From assembly GCF_002197645.1 (NCBI RefSeq), contig NZ_CP021876.1:142455-206454 (forward strand): 64,000 bases of DNA. Reading direction: 5' to 3'. Below are positions 28,950-36,206 of this stretch, piece by piece; positions within the stretch are counted from its first letter, which is position 1, and every line of letters begins with the position of its first letter. A program made the position numbers and the translations under genes. Source of the stretch: Enterococcus wangshanyuanii. Lineage in GTDB: Bacteria; Bacillota; Bacilli; Lactobacillales; Enterococcaceae. The notes beneath the pieces were generated by a model. That model saw only the letters and a list, made by a program, of their open reading frames with translations. It did not search any database and was not told where the DNA came from.

Positions 28950-29093
28950 TTATCCTAATTCTTCTATTAATATTGAATGAATACTAGAGATCGATTCCAG
29001 TTCTTTTGCTTCAAGTGCTAACTGATCAAAATATTTCATTGGATCTTCAATTTCAGTAAAGCAAACTTGTTTGAGTTTGTCTGATAATAACAT
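28950..29093 (-). CDS. 47-residue orphan protein, possibly cut short
   Basis: ATG 29093 follows AAAGGGAAG and a junction-motif copy. The frame MLLSDKLKQVCFTEIEDP stops at TAA 28950-28952. The same frame then stays open for 14 more codons and ends at the TGA that forms part of the next junction motif (28905-28907). By analogy with its neighbours, whose stops sit in or at the motif, the ancestral gene probably had about 62 residues, and the inner stop is a later change or a sequence error. Confidence 0.6.
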   Translation of the reverse strand: MLLSDKLKQVCFTEIEDPMKYFDQLALEAKELESISSIHSILIEELG

Positions 29094-29124
29094 ATTCAAA
29101 TCTTCCCTTTCCTAAAACCGTCGT

Positions 29125-29343
29125 TTAATTCCCATATTTTCGTACTACAAAATTTTCGCCATATTCTTCTTTCCAAAAGCCCTTTTGGACTGGCTGTAGC
29201 AGGTAAACTTCTGAAACGTCCTCCGGTAAATTTGCATAGTGATCACATAAATCATCAAAATATTTTTTTGCTTCATCAAAACTGTTGAAAGGTATTGTTT
29301 CTTCATTTTGTGGATCATATACAAAAAATTTATCTGATTTCAT
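29125..29343 (-). CDS. Small orphan protein in the motif-linked array
   Basis: A 72-residue protein (MKSDKFFVYDPQNEETIPFN) with a strong AAAGGAGG site. It is acidic, with a helical centre (FDEAKKYFDDLCDHY). Unknown family. Confidence 0.65.
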   Translation of the reverse strand: MKSDKFFVYDPQNEETIPFNSFDEAKKYFDDLCDHYANLPEDVSEVYLLQPVQKGFWKEEYGENFVVRKYGN

Positions 29344-29385
29344 CGTTGATCAACCTCCTTTTTTTGCTCTATCAATAACCGTCAT

Positions 29386-29631
29386 TTAAAATCGAACATG
29401 CGAGCCAAACCATAACAACAATAACAAAACTATAAAACCAATTATCGCAATAATCGTTTCATATTGTTCACTCCAAACCATTCCAAAAATCAGCAACGAG
29501 CATAGAGCTAACGCTCTAAAATCTCTTTCATTTAAATCTAAAGCTACTGTTACTATTACCACTAGTGCAAACAGAATAATACCAATTATTTTCGTTATTT
29601 TTCTTTTTAGGTTTGATTCTTTTTCCTTCAT
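29386..29631 (-). CDS. Small membrane protein in the motif-linked array
   Basis: An 81-residue protein with a lysine-rich start (MKEKESNLKRKITK) and three hydrophobic segments (about residues 15-32, 38-52 and 57-76). ATG 29631 follows GGGAGAGG, which directly joins the motif copy at 29642-29660. The function is unknown. Confidence 0.65.
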   Translation of the reverse strand: MKEKESNLKRKITKIIGIILFALVVIVTVALDLNERDFRALALCSLLIFGMVWSEQYETIIAIIGFIVLLLLLWFGSHVRF

Positions 29632-29729
29632 ATTTTCCTCTCCCAAAAACCGTCTTTAGAGGGGAATTAATCCCTTCATTCCTTCCCTATATCTTTCTCA
29701 AAGCCAACCGTTTATAATACCCACTACCC

Positions 29730-30119
29730 TCAATACCCCCCTATATAAATTTTGTAATCAACACATAAATCTTTGATCTTATAGATCCAATAAAATTCTG
29801 TTTCGCTAGACTCTGGAGAGTTGTCTAAGAGTCGTCCTGTTTCAACTAACATTTGACCTCTTTCGCGACAAGGATCTTGGCCTAAAAAAGTTATCTTAGT
29901 AATACCGATACTATTGTTCAAATGTTCTACGACAATCTCGCCCTTTTTAAATTCCTTATCAAGAAAATCAATTGAAACTGTTTTTGCAGTGAAATCCATC
30001 TTATAGTTTTGATCAGTAATAGGATTTTCTTTTAGCTTTTCATATTTATCGATCAACTGATAGAGCTCTTCTAAACTATTCGCTTGACCCGTTTCTAAAA
30101 TCAATTCTTTTCTTTTCAT
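29730..30119 (-). CDS. Orphan protein in the motif-linked array
   Basis: A 129-residue protein (MKRKELILETGQANSLEELY) with an N-terminal helix and a beta-rich remainder. I chose ATG 30119, preceded by AGAAGG; the ATG at 30137 lies before that site. Unlike the other junctions, 83 bases separate its stop from the next motif copy, and they include a short palindrome (GGGAATTAATCCC). Confidence 0.6.
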   Translation of the reverse strand: MKRKELILETGQANSLEELYQLIDKYEKLKENPITDQNYKMDFTAKTVSIDFLDKEFKKGEIVVEHLNNSIGITKITFLGQDPCRERGQMLVETGRLLDNSPESSETEFYWIYKIKDLCVDYKIYIGGY

Positions 30120-30158
30120 GAAATGTCCTTCTTTCATTCGATATTTTAAAAACCTTCG

Positions 30159-30458
30159 TTAATATAAATCCTCAATAGCACCTTCAGTCCAAAAATCAAA
30201 ATTATCAATAACACGTATCTCGAAAAATAAATCAGGATCTGAAATACTTTTTATCATCGATAAACTTGAACTTTTTTCAAATTTGAAACCTGATTTCCAG
30301 TTTGTTCTAGCTTCAGCTATAAAATTAGATTCCATTCTTTCAACGAAAGTTTGAACTTTGTTTTCATTTAAAACCTTTATGGTGACTCTTCTTTGTCCCA
30401 TATTTTCAGGGCAAAGAAGAATTACAGTGCTATCTAAACAATTTTCAACTACTTCCAT
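30159..30458 (-). CDS. Orphan protein in the motif-linked array
   Basis: A 99-residue protein (MEVVENCLDSTVILLCPENM) of unknown family. The AGGAAT-type ribosome site precedes ATG 30458. Its stop TAA starts a motif copy (TAACGAAGG...). Confidence 0.6.
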   Translation of the reverse strand: MEVVENCLDSTVILLCPENMGQRRVTIKVLNENKVQTFVERMESNFIAEARTNWKSGFKFEKSSSLSMIKSISDPDLFFEIRVIDNFDFWTEGAIEDLY

Positions 30459-30494
30459 AACATCTATTCCTTTCCAGATCCCCTGAGATTTAAT

Positions 30495-30767
30495 CTACTG
30501 TACTACTTGTTTTAATGCATATCTCCTTACACATCCGGCAGCATCTTCTTCGCCAATTGCCCAATTGCCTTTTTTCTTTAAAGTGGCAATGACTTTTTCG
30601 GAAGGAATGTAATGAAACCCTGCTGAGATCCAAAAACCAAAATCTCCAGTTAATTTGTCACGTTGTAGATAATGAACTTCAACAACCATACAGCCTGGGA
30701 TTATACTTCTGAACATATTCAACATCTCTTTAGTGACCTCATTAGTATTTTCAGTTTCCTTTTTCAT
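30495..30767 (-). CDS. Orphan protein, first gene of the motif-linked array
   Basis: A 90-residue protein (MKKETENTNEVTKEMLNMFR) with one central beta-rich stretch (MVVEVHYLQRDKLTGDFGFW) and two cysteines. AGAAGGG precedes ATG. A terminator at 30810-30833 separates it from the gene upstream, so the array probably has its own promoter around here; TTGACT at about 30787-30792 on the minus strand is a candidate -35 box. Confidence 0.6.
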   Translation of the reverse strand: MKKETENTNEVTKEMLNMFRSIIPGCMVVEVHYLQRDKLTGDFGFWISAGFHYIPSEKVIATLKKKGNWAIGEEDAAGCVRRYALKQVVQ

Positions 30768-30809
30768 ATCATTTTCCCTTCTCTTTCTAAGTCAACCTTA
30801 AAACAATAC

Positions 30810-30833
30810 GAAAGCCTGTATTTACAGGCTTTC
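30810..30833. terminator. Terminator between the two minus-strand units
   Basis: GAAAGCCTGTA and TACAGGCTTTC form a perfect 11-bp stem with a TT loop, directly beyond the stop of the gene at 30856-31110. The T tract is weak. Confidence 0.6.
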
Positions 30834-30855
30834 AATAGGTCTCTTTCTAATGATC

Positions 30856-31110
30856 CTATCTTGAGAAACGCGGTAAAAAATTGTTAGAAAATGACTTATT
30901 CTTCCTGTCAATGTGATTCTGAATCCCCATAATATCGTGAGAAAAATTTTGAGCATCTGCGATTTTCAATTCTTCAAGGTTTAGATCAAACACATCATCC
31001 GCAAGTTTTAAGTCCATCACCAACGAAAAAACATCGAATACTAGAATCCCCATTTCTTTTGCTCTTTTAGCAATTTCACCTATAGTTACCAATCTTTCTT
31101 TACTCTTCAT
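30856..31110 (-). CDS. Small orphan protein behind a shared operator-promoter
   Basis: An 84-residue protein (MKSKERLVTIGEIAKRAKEM). The first 30 residues could form a MerR-like or short helix-turn-helix start (IGEIAKRAKEMGI). I chose ATG 31110, eight bases after GAGGGGG. Its promoter at 31141-31169 carries the same operator as the promoter at 32674-32702, so the two units are probably co-regulated. Confidence 0.6.
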   Translation of the reverse strand: MKSKERLVTIGEIAKRAKEMGILVFDVFSLVMDLKLADDVFDLNLEELKIADAQNFSHDIMGIQNHIDRKNKSFSNNFLPRFSR

Positions 31111-31140
31111 TATCATTTCCCCCTCTTTTCTTATATCCTA

Positions 31141-31193
31141 ATTATACCAGCATATACTTGTATTGTAAAGTTAATATTCAAGTATATACTGGT
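31141..31193 (-). promoter_or_regulatory. Promoter with large operator palindrome (copy 1)
   Basis: On the minus strand TTTACA (plus 31164-31169), a 17-base spacer and TATAAT (plus 31141-31146) form a promoter. It is embraced by an inverted repeat: ACCAGCATATACTTG (31146-31160) and CAAGTATATACTGGT (31179-31193), with one mismatch. One arm covers the spacer, as expected for a repressor site. Confidence 0.75.
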
Positions 31194-31218
31194 TTTTTTA
31201 ATGAAAATAAGACGAGCT

Positions 31219-31362
31219 TCAGGCCCGTCTTACATCTATTTCCCCACAAAAGTATTCTTCTAATTTAGATATGTCTCTTCGCTGCGGCCAATGCTTGCAT
31301 CGTACATAATAATGCTGACTAAGCCGAGAATTATATGGATAAACAACTATTAACCACCTCAT
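31219..31362 (-). CDS. 47-residue basic protein coupled to the HNH gene
   Basis: ATG 31362 overlaps the stop of the HNH endonuclease gene (TAATG), with AAAGGAG ten bases upstream. The product (MRWLIVVYPYNSRLSQHYYV) is basic and has two cysteines. Its stop is inside the terminator hairpin at about 31209-31231 (AAGACG...CGTCTT). It is probably the last gene of the 32641-31219 operon. Its function is unknown. Confidence 0.6.
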   Translation of the reverse strand: MRWLIVVYPYNSRLSQHYYVRCKHWPQRRDISKLEEYFCGEIDVRRA

Positions 31363-32171
31363 TAGTATCTCTCCTTTACTTTTCTTTTTTTTCTGCTTCT
31401 CTTTTTTTCTGCTAACCGACTAACTAGATCCGCCAATAGAAGTCCAGTCTCAGTGATCTCACGGTCTTCACCTATCCAACCATTGCGGTTCATCTGTAGT
31501 AACTGATTTTGAGTGATCAACAATAGATTATCGAGTCGAATATTTTCTTTGTTACCATCAGAAAACATTAATACATGTCCAGCAGGGATTGGGCCATTCT
31601 CTTTTTCCCAAATCACTTTGTGCTTATGCCGCCATCTTTCTGGCCATGTCCCATGATCCTGAACCTTCACAAGACAGTAACCATCACGATCAATTCTTTC
31701 AGATCCCACAGGCTTATAATTTAGAGGCGTCTCACCTTTCTTAAAAGAACCACTATTTCCGCCCACATTGAACATTCCCTTTGTCCCTTTGTTGATAGGA
31801 ACGTGTCCTTTCTCAAAGTACCCATTTAATCCACTATCGATATGATTTCTATTTTTCCATGCTTTCACTTGAGAAGTAATAAAAGTCGATCCGAACGTCT
31901 TATTCAATAAATCAGTAAGTTCTTTATTAGATCGCTTGGCTGCGTTAGCTCTTATAAAATCTTTTTGCTCTTCGGTAAATAATCCCCGACTCAGACCTTT
32001 CTTATTCGTTGGCACGTTACTTCTGATCTTGTGATTAGATTTGTATCTCCTGATCTCTTCAGCTGTGACATTTGTACCAAATTTTGCATTGAACAATGCT
32101 GCAATTTCTGAGTTGTACCTTCCTAATGCAATTTCTCTTACATACTCACCCTGTTCTTTCGTATATCGCAT
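31362..32171 (-). CDS. HNH endonuclease with N-terminal DNA-binding region
   Basis: A 269-residue protein. The first half has two repeated helix-turn-helix-like segments (RYNSEIAALFNAKFGTNVT and RSNKELTDLLNKTFGSTFI). The HNH_3 domain follows at residues about 160-230: DGYCLVKVQDH, RHKHKVIWEKENGPIPAGH, and SDGNKENIRLDNLLLI. A basic tail (KKRSRKKRKVK) ends the protein. This is typical of phage and plasmid homing-type or nicking HNH proteins. ATG 32171 follows TGGAGTG and lies four bases after the stop of the previous gene. It could mobilise itself or cut incoming DNA. Confidence 0.85.
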   Translation of the reverse strand: MRYTKEQGEYVREIALGRYNSEIAALFNAKFGTNVTAEEIRRYKSNHKIRSNVPTNKKGLSRGLFTEEQKDFIRANAAKRSNKELTDLLNKTFGSTFITSQVKAWKNRNHIDSGLNGYFEKGHVPINKGTKGMFNVGGNSGSFKKGETPLNYKPVGSERIDRDGYCLVKVQDHGTWPERWRHKHKVIWEKENGPIPAGHVLMFSDGNKENIRLDNLLLITQNQLLQMNRNGWIGEDREITETGLLLADLVSRLAEKKRSRKKRKVKERY

Positions 32172-32175
32172 AAAA

Positions 32176-32403
32176 TCACTCCAACATCTCAGGAATATCT
32201 TTTTCAATTCGGTGCTCTGAAAAAACTTCCTTCGCTCGAATCGCTGTATTTGCATTATTAATGATTTGGCCAGCTATTCCTTTCATTGCCTGAGCTCTCT
32301 TGATTTCTTCATCTAGTTGCTCTCCTGTGAGCCCATCATCATTCAATCTTTCAAGCTGTTCAAACAAATGGTTATTCAAATCAATTAATTTATTTTTTAC
32401 CAT
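32176..32403 (-). CDS. Small acidic helical protein upstream of the HNH gene
   Basis: A 75-residue, fully helical protein (MVKNKLIDLNNHLFEQLERL) with an acidic tail, overlapping the ribosome site of the HNH gene. Similar small proteins lie next to HNH genes in phages. Function unknown; it may be a partner or an inhibitor of the endonuclease. Confidence 0.6.
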   Translation of the reverse strand: MVKNKLIDLNNHLFEQLERLNDDGLTGEQLDEEIKRAQAMKGIAGQIINNANTAIRAKEVFSEHRIEKDIPEMLE

Positions 32404-32452
32404 ATTTTTACCTCCAAATATTTTTCAAAGAGGATCAAAGCTGATCCCCTTT

Positions 32453-32641
32453 CTATGCTACTTGCTTTATGAAATGAACAAGATTTTTCTTCAATAACTG
32501 TTTTTGAGAATCCGTCAAGCTATCTAAAATATCTTGATCTGCAAAGTCCTCAATCTCCTTTAGGTCCATTTCCAAGTTCTCTGTGTGCTCATGAAATTGT
32601 GTTTCCCATTGTTCAAGTTCTTCTCTTAATTCGTGATCCAT
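32453..32641 (-). CDS. Very acidic small protein, first gene of the HNH operon
   Basis: A 62-residue helical protein with a marked negative charge (LREELEQWETQFHEHTENLE). I chose ATG 32641, which is nine bases after GAGG; the ATG at 32647 is too close. It is directly behind the operator-promoter at 32674-32702. Strong acidity would suit a DNA-mimic or a toxin-neutralising partner, but this is a guess. Confidence 0.55.
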   Translation of the reverse strand: MDHELREELEQWETQFHEHTENLEMDLKEIEDFADQDILDSLTDSQKQLLKKNLVHFIKQVA

Positions 32642-32673
32642 AAACATCTTCCTCTCATCATCTTATACTCTAT

Positions 32674-32724
32674 ATTATACCAGTATATACTTGTATTGTA
32701 AAGAGATTTTGCAAGTATATACTG
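32674..32724. promoter_or_regulatory. Promoter with large operator palindrome (copy 2)
   Basis: Minus-strand TTTACA (plus 32697-32702), 17 bases, TATAAT (plus 32674-32679). The arms ACCAGTATATACTTG (32679-32693) and CAAGTATATACTG (32712-32724) match copy 1 at 31146-31193. On the plus strand, TATACT at 32745-32750 is the likely -10 box of the divergent gene at 32773. One operator could therefore serve both directions. Confidence 0.75.
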
Positions 32725-32772
32725 TTTTTTCTTTCTATCTATGATATACTAAATTCGAAGGAAGGCGGTATT

Positions 32773-32967
32773 ATGACAGAATATAAAACTAGCGAAGCAA
32801 AACGAAGAGCAAATAAAAAGTACGATCAGAACAATCCTGAAGGCAGACAGTACAGAAATAAAAAATCAGCTGCTAAAAGCTTTATCAATATTGCCACAGA
32901 CGAAGATTTTTTATTTATTCAGGAATTAGTAAAAGAAAGATTAGAACGCGATAATACCAAGAAATAG
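32773..32967 (+). CDS. Small basic protein, candidate ribbon-helix-helix regulator
   Basis: A 64-residue protein (MTEYKTSEAKRRANKKYDQN) with a strongly basic first half and a second half (KSFINIATDEDFLFIQELVK) that could form a ribbon-helix-helix. Related short proteins are common on phages and mobile elements. It is divergent from the HNH operon across the operator palindrome, so it is the best local candidate for the repressor of both operator copies. GAAGGAAGG precedes ATG. Not proven. Confidence 0.6.
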   Translation: MTEYKTSEAKRRANKKYDQNNPEGRQYRNKKSAAKSFINIATDEDFLFIQELVKERLERDNTKK

Positions 32968-33016
32968 TTCTTGTAGGATCGCGTTTTTGTATGCCAATGA
33001 TCAATTAATCATTTAG

Positions 33017-33052
33017 AAAGGCCAAACAAGAAAACTCTCTTGTTTGGCCTTT
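33017..33052 (+). terminator. Strong terminator before structured repeat A
   Basis: AAAGGCCAAACAAGA and TCTTGTTTGGCCTTT pair perfectly (15 bp, 6-base loop) and T7 follows. It insulates the 33-40 kb gene set from upstream transcription. Confidence 0.9.
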
Positions 33053-33062
33053 TTTTGGTTAG

Positions 33063-33470
33063 CATTCGCCCCAGGGCTCATGCTGTAGCTTGACTGCTTT
33101 CAAGGTACAGTCGTTCGCTCGATCCGCTTCGCCTTCGCTCTCTTCCTTTGACGCTTCGCTATCTTGATATCATTCATCGTTTGTGGCTCACAAACGAACG
33201 CTTTTTTATAATGGCAGCCGTCTACGACGTCTACCACCCCACTTAGCTACGCTAATCGGGGCCCCTCTTAAACCACAGACAGTGTTTATTTTTTGTTCGA
33301 CCTTTTTCGGCAACTTCGTTGCCTATACCATAGGCTTCACTTACATTTGCAAGGGAAGATACACCTACACCTGCAGCCAATTGAAATTGGTGCAGCTGTA
33401 CGCCCTTGCAAATCGTTTCTCCTATGGTATTTGCCGGTCAAATCAAACAAAAAATAAAACATGTCTGAAG
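33063..33470 (+). repeat. Structured ~410-bp repeat, copy A
   Basis: The core recurs at 36321-36730 and 38909-39318. It is richer in G+C than the flanking genes and contains nested inverted repeats: TACCATAGG (33326-33334) with CCTATGGTA (33421-33429), ATTTGCAAGGG (33345-33355) with CCCTTGCAAAT (33403-33413), and an inner stem CTGCA.CCAATT / AATTGG.TGCAG (33371-33395). It ends with CTGAA...TTCAG just before the ribosome site of the gene at 33505. The frame at 33183-33473 is a shadow of the structure. Candidate structured RNA leader or single-strand promoter. Confidence 0.85.
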
Positions 33471-33504
33471 TGACTCATTTCAGGCGCACAGGAGGAGTCT
33501 TCAT

Positions 33505-33915
33505 ATGCCTAATACCTATTATGACCAGTTTTCAAAATTACCCCAATCTAAAATGGCTCAAGCTATTTCAGACTTAACTTACCTTTACGAAGAAACCAAA
33601 GTTCCAAAAAAACACTATGAACAACACCTATCGAAAACGATCGTTGAGCTTATGGAATCTAGTGTCGAACTCAACCTCTTAAACACCTATTATTCTATGC
33701 TTAAAGATTTACAAGTTCAAAATCCAAAATGGTTTTTCCAAGCGATCTTATGCCTTGATTTAAAAATCAATCCTAGTACTATCAAACCTTCTGAACATCA
33801 AGCAATTGAAATGGTTTGGAATGACTTTATTAAACAGAAAAAACCAAAGATTATGGACATTGAAGTCCTAGCACAGTTTCAAAAATTCGAAAAAAACGGA
33901 TTAAAAGGAGAATAG
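33505..33915 (+). CDS. Orphan protein behind structured repeat A
   Basis: A 136-residue helical protein (MPNTYYDQFSKLPQSKMAQA) with AGGAGGAG before ATG. It has no signal peptide or known motif. First gene of a plus-strand polycistron of tightly spaced orphans (33505-36149). Confidence 0.65.
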   Translation: MPNTYYDQFSKLPQSKMAQAISDLTYLYEETKVPKKHYEQHLSKTIVELMESSVELNLLNTYYSMLKDLQVQNPKWFFQAILCLDLKINPSTIKPSEHQAIEMVWNDFIKQKKPKIMDIEVLAQFQKFEKNGLKGE

Positions 33916-33918
33916 AAA

Positions 33919-34296
33919 ATGACAAAATCAAACCAACAACAATATCTAATTGGACTAATGGAAGTAGCATTTTCAGACGAGTACTTCCAACTTGCTAAAA
34001 ACAACTGGAATATCCAACTCGTTTCTAAAGAAATGACCCTATTACGTGTCTATGATTCAACACATGAACTCTGCTTTGTCACTAGATATGACGAGGATAA
34101 ACTTTCCTATTTCTTATTATTCGGAACTTACGAGCATCAGGATAGCCAAATCATTCACACGACTGATTCTTGGAAAAAGATTTCAGAATCATCTTTTAAA
34201 GGAAAAAGTCAGGACGAAATTTTTGAAATTATTCGTAAATTATTTGGAGAAAGAAAATGCCACGCTCTTATTGAAGGAGGTGAAATCCATGAGTGA
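33919..34296 (+). CDS. Orphan protein in the repeat A operon
   Basis: A 125-residue protein (MTKSNQQQYLIGLMEVAFSD), three bases after the previous stop, with AAAGGAG in that junction. Beta-rich centre (LLRVYDSTHELCFVTRYD). Unknown family. Its end overlaps the next start by eight bases. Confidence 0.65.
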   Translation: MTKSNQQQYLIGLMEVAFSDEYFQLAKNNWNIQLVSKEMTLLRVYDSTHELCFVTRYDEDKLSYFLLFGTYEHQDSQIIHTTDSWKKISESSFKGKSQDEIFEIIRKLFGERKCHALIEGGEIHE

Positions 34297-34738
34297 TTCT
34301 CTGGTCTTACTATTAAACGGAGGTTGGGAGTTTGTCATCAATGTTAACAGTGCTAGCACTTTAGTCTATCTTTATTTTGGGCACACTGATACTACTGTAG
34401 AAATGCTTATTAACGCAACAGATATCCCTTTTGAAGAAATCTTAGACGAGACTGACGAAATGATTCGAAATGAGATACCTGACTATTACCTACGCCTCCT
34501 AAAAGAAGCTGAACTATTAAACACAGAACAAGAAAACACTCTTTATCGCATTCAAAAAGAAGACGTTGTGTCTTTCCTTTCCAATAATGCGCATGAAAAA
34601 AATGTTCTCGAACTATTTGAGAAAAATTTTTCTTGCATGGAAGACGTTGGTTATTTTGTTAACCACGCAGAAAGCCAATTAGAACTTGAAAAAAGAAGGG
34701 ATATGAAACGTCACTTTGAGTACAATAGCGAATCCTAA
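34289..34738 (+). CDS. Acidic orphan protein in the repeat A operon
   Basis: A 149-residue acidic protein. ATG 34289 follows GAAGGAGG; the same frame is open upstream but that part overlaps the previous gene. The N-terminus (MSDSLVLLLNGGWEFVINVN) is beta-rich, followed by an acidic helix (FEEILDETDEMIRNEI). Acidic size and context fit an anti-restriction-like DNA mimic, without direct proof. Confidence 0.65.
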   Translation: MSDSLVLLLNGGWEFVINVNSASTLVYLYFGHTDTTVEMLINATDIPFEEILDETDEMIRNEIPDYYLRLLKEAELLNTEQENTLYRIQKEDVVSFLSNNAHEKNVLELFEKNFSCMEDVGYFVNHAESQLELEKRRDMKRHFEYNSES

Positions 34739-34739
34739 A

Positions 34740-35093
34740 ATGAATGTTCCCTCGTCTGACGTTCTACAAATTTTGCATGAAATTGACTCTAGATTTTCAC
34801 CAAAAATCAGACCTTACAGCGTAGTTTTAGTTACATTATCGAATTCCAATCAAATTCTTTCTTCTGACATCATTTACACTGGAAAGCTAGAACATCAATT
34901 ATCTGTAAAAAAATTGATTTTAAACATTGCCTTGCGACATCAGGCAGAGCAGTTACTAGTTGTTCAATATCGTTCAGAACCAATTAAGCAACTAACTCCT
35001 ATTGACATTGCTTTTGCCCAAAGCCTAAAAGAAATATGCGGTTGTGTAGACATAAACGTACTTGATTTCATTATTCGTGAAAGGCGCTGTTGA
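34740..35093 (+). CDS. RadC/JAB-like protein lacking the metal-binding residues
   Basis: A 117-residue protein that follows the RadC MPN/JAB fold: LVTLSNSNQILSSDIIYTGK corresponds to the first strands and KKLILNIALRHQAEQLLVVQ to the helix and next strand. SLKEICGCVDINVLDFIIRE corresponds to the LDHiIi end. The HNHPSG-x-x-x-PS-x-xD metal site is replaced by QYRSEPIKQLTPIDIA, so both histidines are gone. It is thus a non-enzymatic RadC relative. The start is ATG 34740, coupled to the previous stop; a TTG at 34716 is an alternative. RadC-like genes are common in anti-restriction and leading-region clusters. Confidence 0.7.
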   Translation: MNVPSSDVLQILHEIDSRFSPKIRPYSVVLVTLSNSNQILSSDIIYTGKLEHQLSVKKLILNIALRHQAEQLLVVQYRSEPIKQLTPIDIAFAQSLKEICGCVDINVLDFIIRERRC

Positions 35094-35148
35094 AGCGCCT
35101 CTCACAAGTGATTCCTTCCCCAAATAAAAATATGAATAGGAGAATATC

Positions 35149-35694
35149 ATGGAAAAAACATTTACATTTGAAGACTTCACTATAAAAAAAGGAATGGAGA
35201 CTAATTGGAACCCCCAATCATTTTTTATTGGTGAAGATATTGCTAGCGTTCATACAGATAAACATGAACTTCAAGTTTTTGCTTACAAATACAAAGAAAG
35301 TGAAACTGCTGAATACTTTGAAATGAACTTTGGAAAAAAAGAGCCGTATGATAATGAAGATTCTTATGATTTCGAACTCATTGAATCAGACGAGTTCTCT
35401 CCCACAGAAGCGAATTTGAATGACTATCATGAAATAATTGAATATCTCTGTAATAATTTTGTTTCAAATTTTATTAAAGCACCCCTTTGTTTTCCCTATA
35501 TCAAATATATTGACCAAACGAATACAGATTCTCTTTGCTTACTATTTGTTGAACGTGACGACTTCAAACTCTATTCAGAAACTGACATACCACAAGAAAA
35601 TTACAACTCTGAATTGACTTGGGAACTCATTAACACTTTAGAAAAAGAAAAGAAAGTTTACTACACTGTGGAAATCATCAAAGATTATCATTAA
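35149..35694 (+). CDS. Very acidic orphan protein in the repeat A operon
   Basis: A 181-residue protein with a strong excess of Asp and Glu, for example NEDSYDFELIESDEFSPTEA. AGGAG is six bases before ATG. No membrane segment or known motif. The charge and size resemble DNA-mimic anti-restriction proteins such as the Ard group, but I see no true sequence match. Confidence 0.65.
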   Translation: MEKTFTFEDFTIKKGMETNWNPQSFFIGEDIASVHTDKHELQVFAYKYKESETAEYFEMNFGKKEPYDNEDSYDFELIESDEFSPTEANLNDYHEIIEYLCNNFVSNFIKAPLCFPYIKYIDQTNTDSLCLLFVERDDFKLYSETDIPQENYNSELTWELINTLEKEKKVYYTVEIIKDYH

Positions 35695-35708
35695 AGGAGA
35701 AATTCAAA

Positions 35709-36149
35709 ATGAACACTAATGAACAAATCAAAAATGAAGCAATTAAAAGAATGCGCCAATTAGATTTGTATGAGGAAGCTATAAACAAATTTATTCAATC
35801 AGGAACGGTCTGCAAATCTGAACCGACAAACCTTTCAATATTAGGGATTGGTTCCAGCGTTATCGGTACTATCTATGAGTTAACCAAAGAACAAAAGAAA
35901 TTTATTTCTGACTTCGAAAAAGAATACGATTCTATGGTCTATCATGTGATCGAAACTAACACCGAATTTGGTTTAGTAAACGACCTTTTGTATGTTTCTA
36001 ATAATACCGATCAGTGGGAAATGGAACAGGAAGACCTTTCCTATAAAACCCCATGTGTCTATTGTGTAAATACAACTTATCCGGACTATTCCGAATTTGG
36101 GTCAATTGGAATTCAATCTAGCGGTGGCGGATTAATCAGAGTAGGTTAA
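35709..36149 (+). CDS. Acidic orphan protein, paralogue of 36761-37222
   Basis: A 146-residue protein (MNTNEQIKNEAIKRMRQLDL). It shares with the protein at 36761-37222 the patterns EAI-RM--LD, a short segment with FCSE or VCKSE, DFEKEY--MVYH and a similar glycine-rich end. AAAGGAG lies 14 bases before the start. It ends the repeat A operon, just before structured repeat B. Function unknown. Confidence 0.65.
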   Translation: MNTNEQIKNEAIKRMRQLDLYEEAINKFIQSGTVCKSEPTNLSILGIGSSVIGTIYELTKEQKKFISDFEKEYDSMVYHVIETNTEFGLVNDLLYVSNNTDQWEMEQEDLSYKTPCVYCVNTTYPDYSEFGSIGIQSSGGGLIRVG

Positions 36150-36206
36150 TATCATTTATCAGAGCCTTTGTAATGATTAAAGAGGCTCTGAATTCTTCTT
36201 AATGAT

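Larger units (their letters stand above)
27323..30163 (-). repeat. Eight copies of a junction motif, TAACGACGGTTTTTGGGA
   Basis: Minus-strand consensus TAACGACGGTTTTTGGGA, followed shortly by the ribosome site of the next gene. Plus-strand positions: 27323-27342, 27813-27833, 28623-28641, 28896-28910, 29111-29129, 29372-29390, 29642-29660 and 30145-30163. In several copies the TAA or TGA of the upstream gene is part of the motif, for example at 27827 and 30159. All copies lie between genes and none is inside a gene. It is too regular for ordinary intergenic drift. Confidence 0.85.

Noticed and set aside
33183..33473. Frames in the structured repeats (also 36407-36732, 38761-39179)
   Set aside because: The reading frames are not conserved between the copies in a coding manner, while stems are; no ribosome sites.
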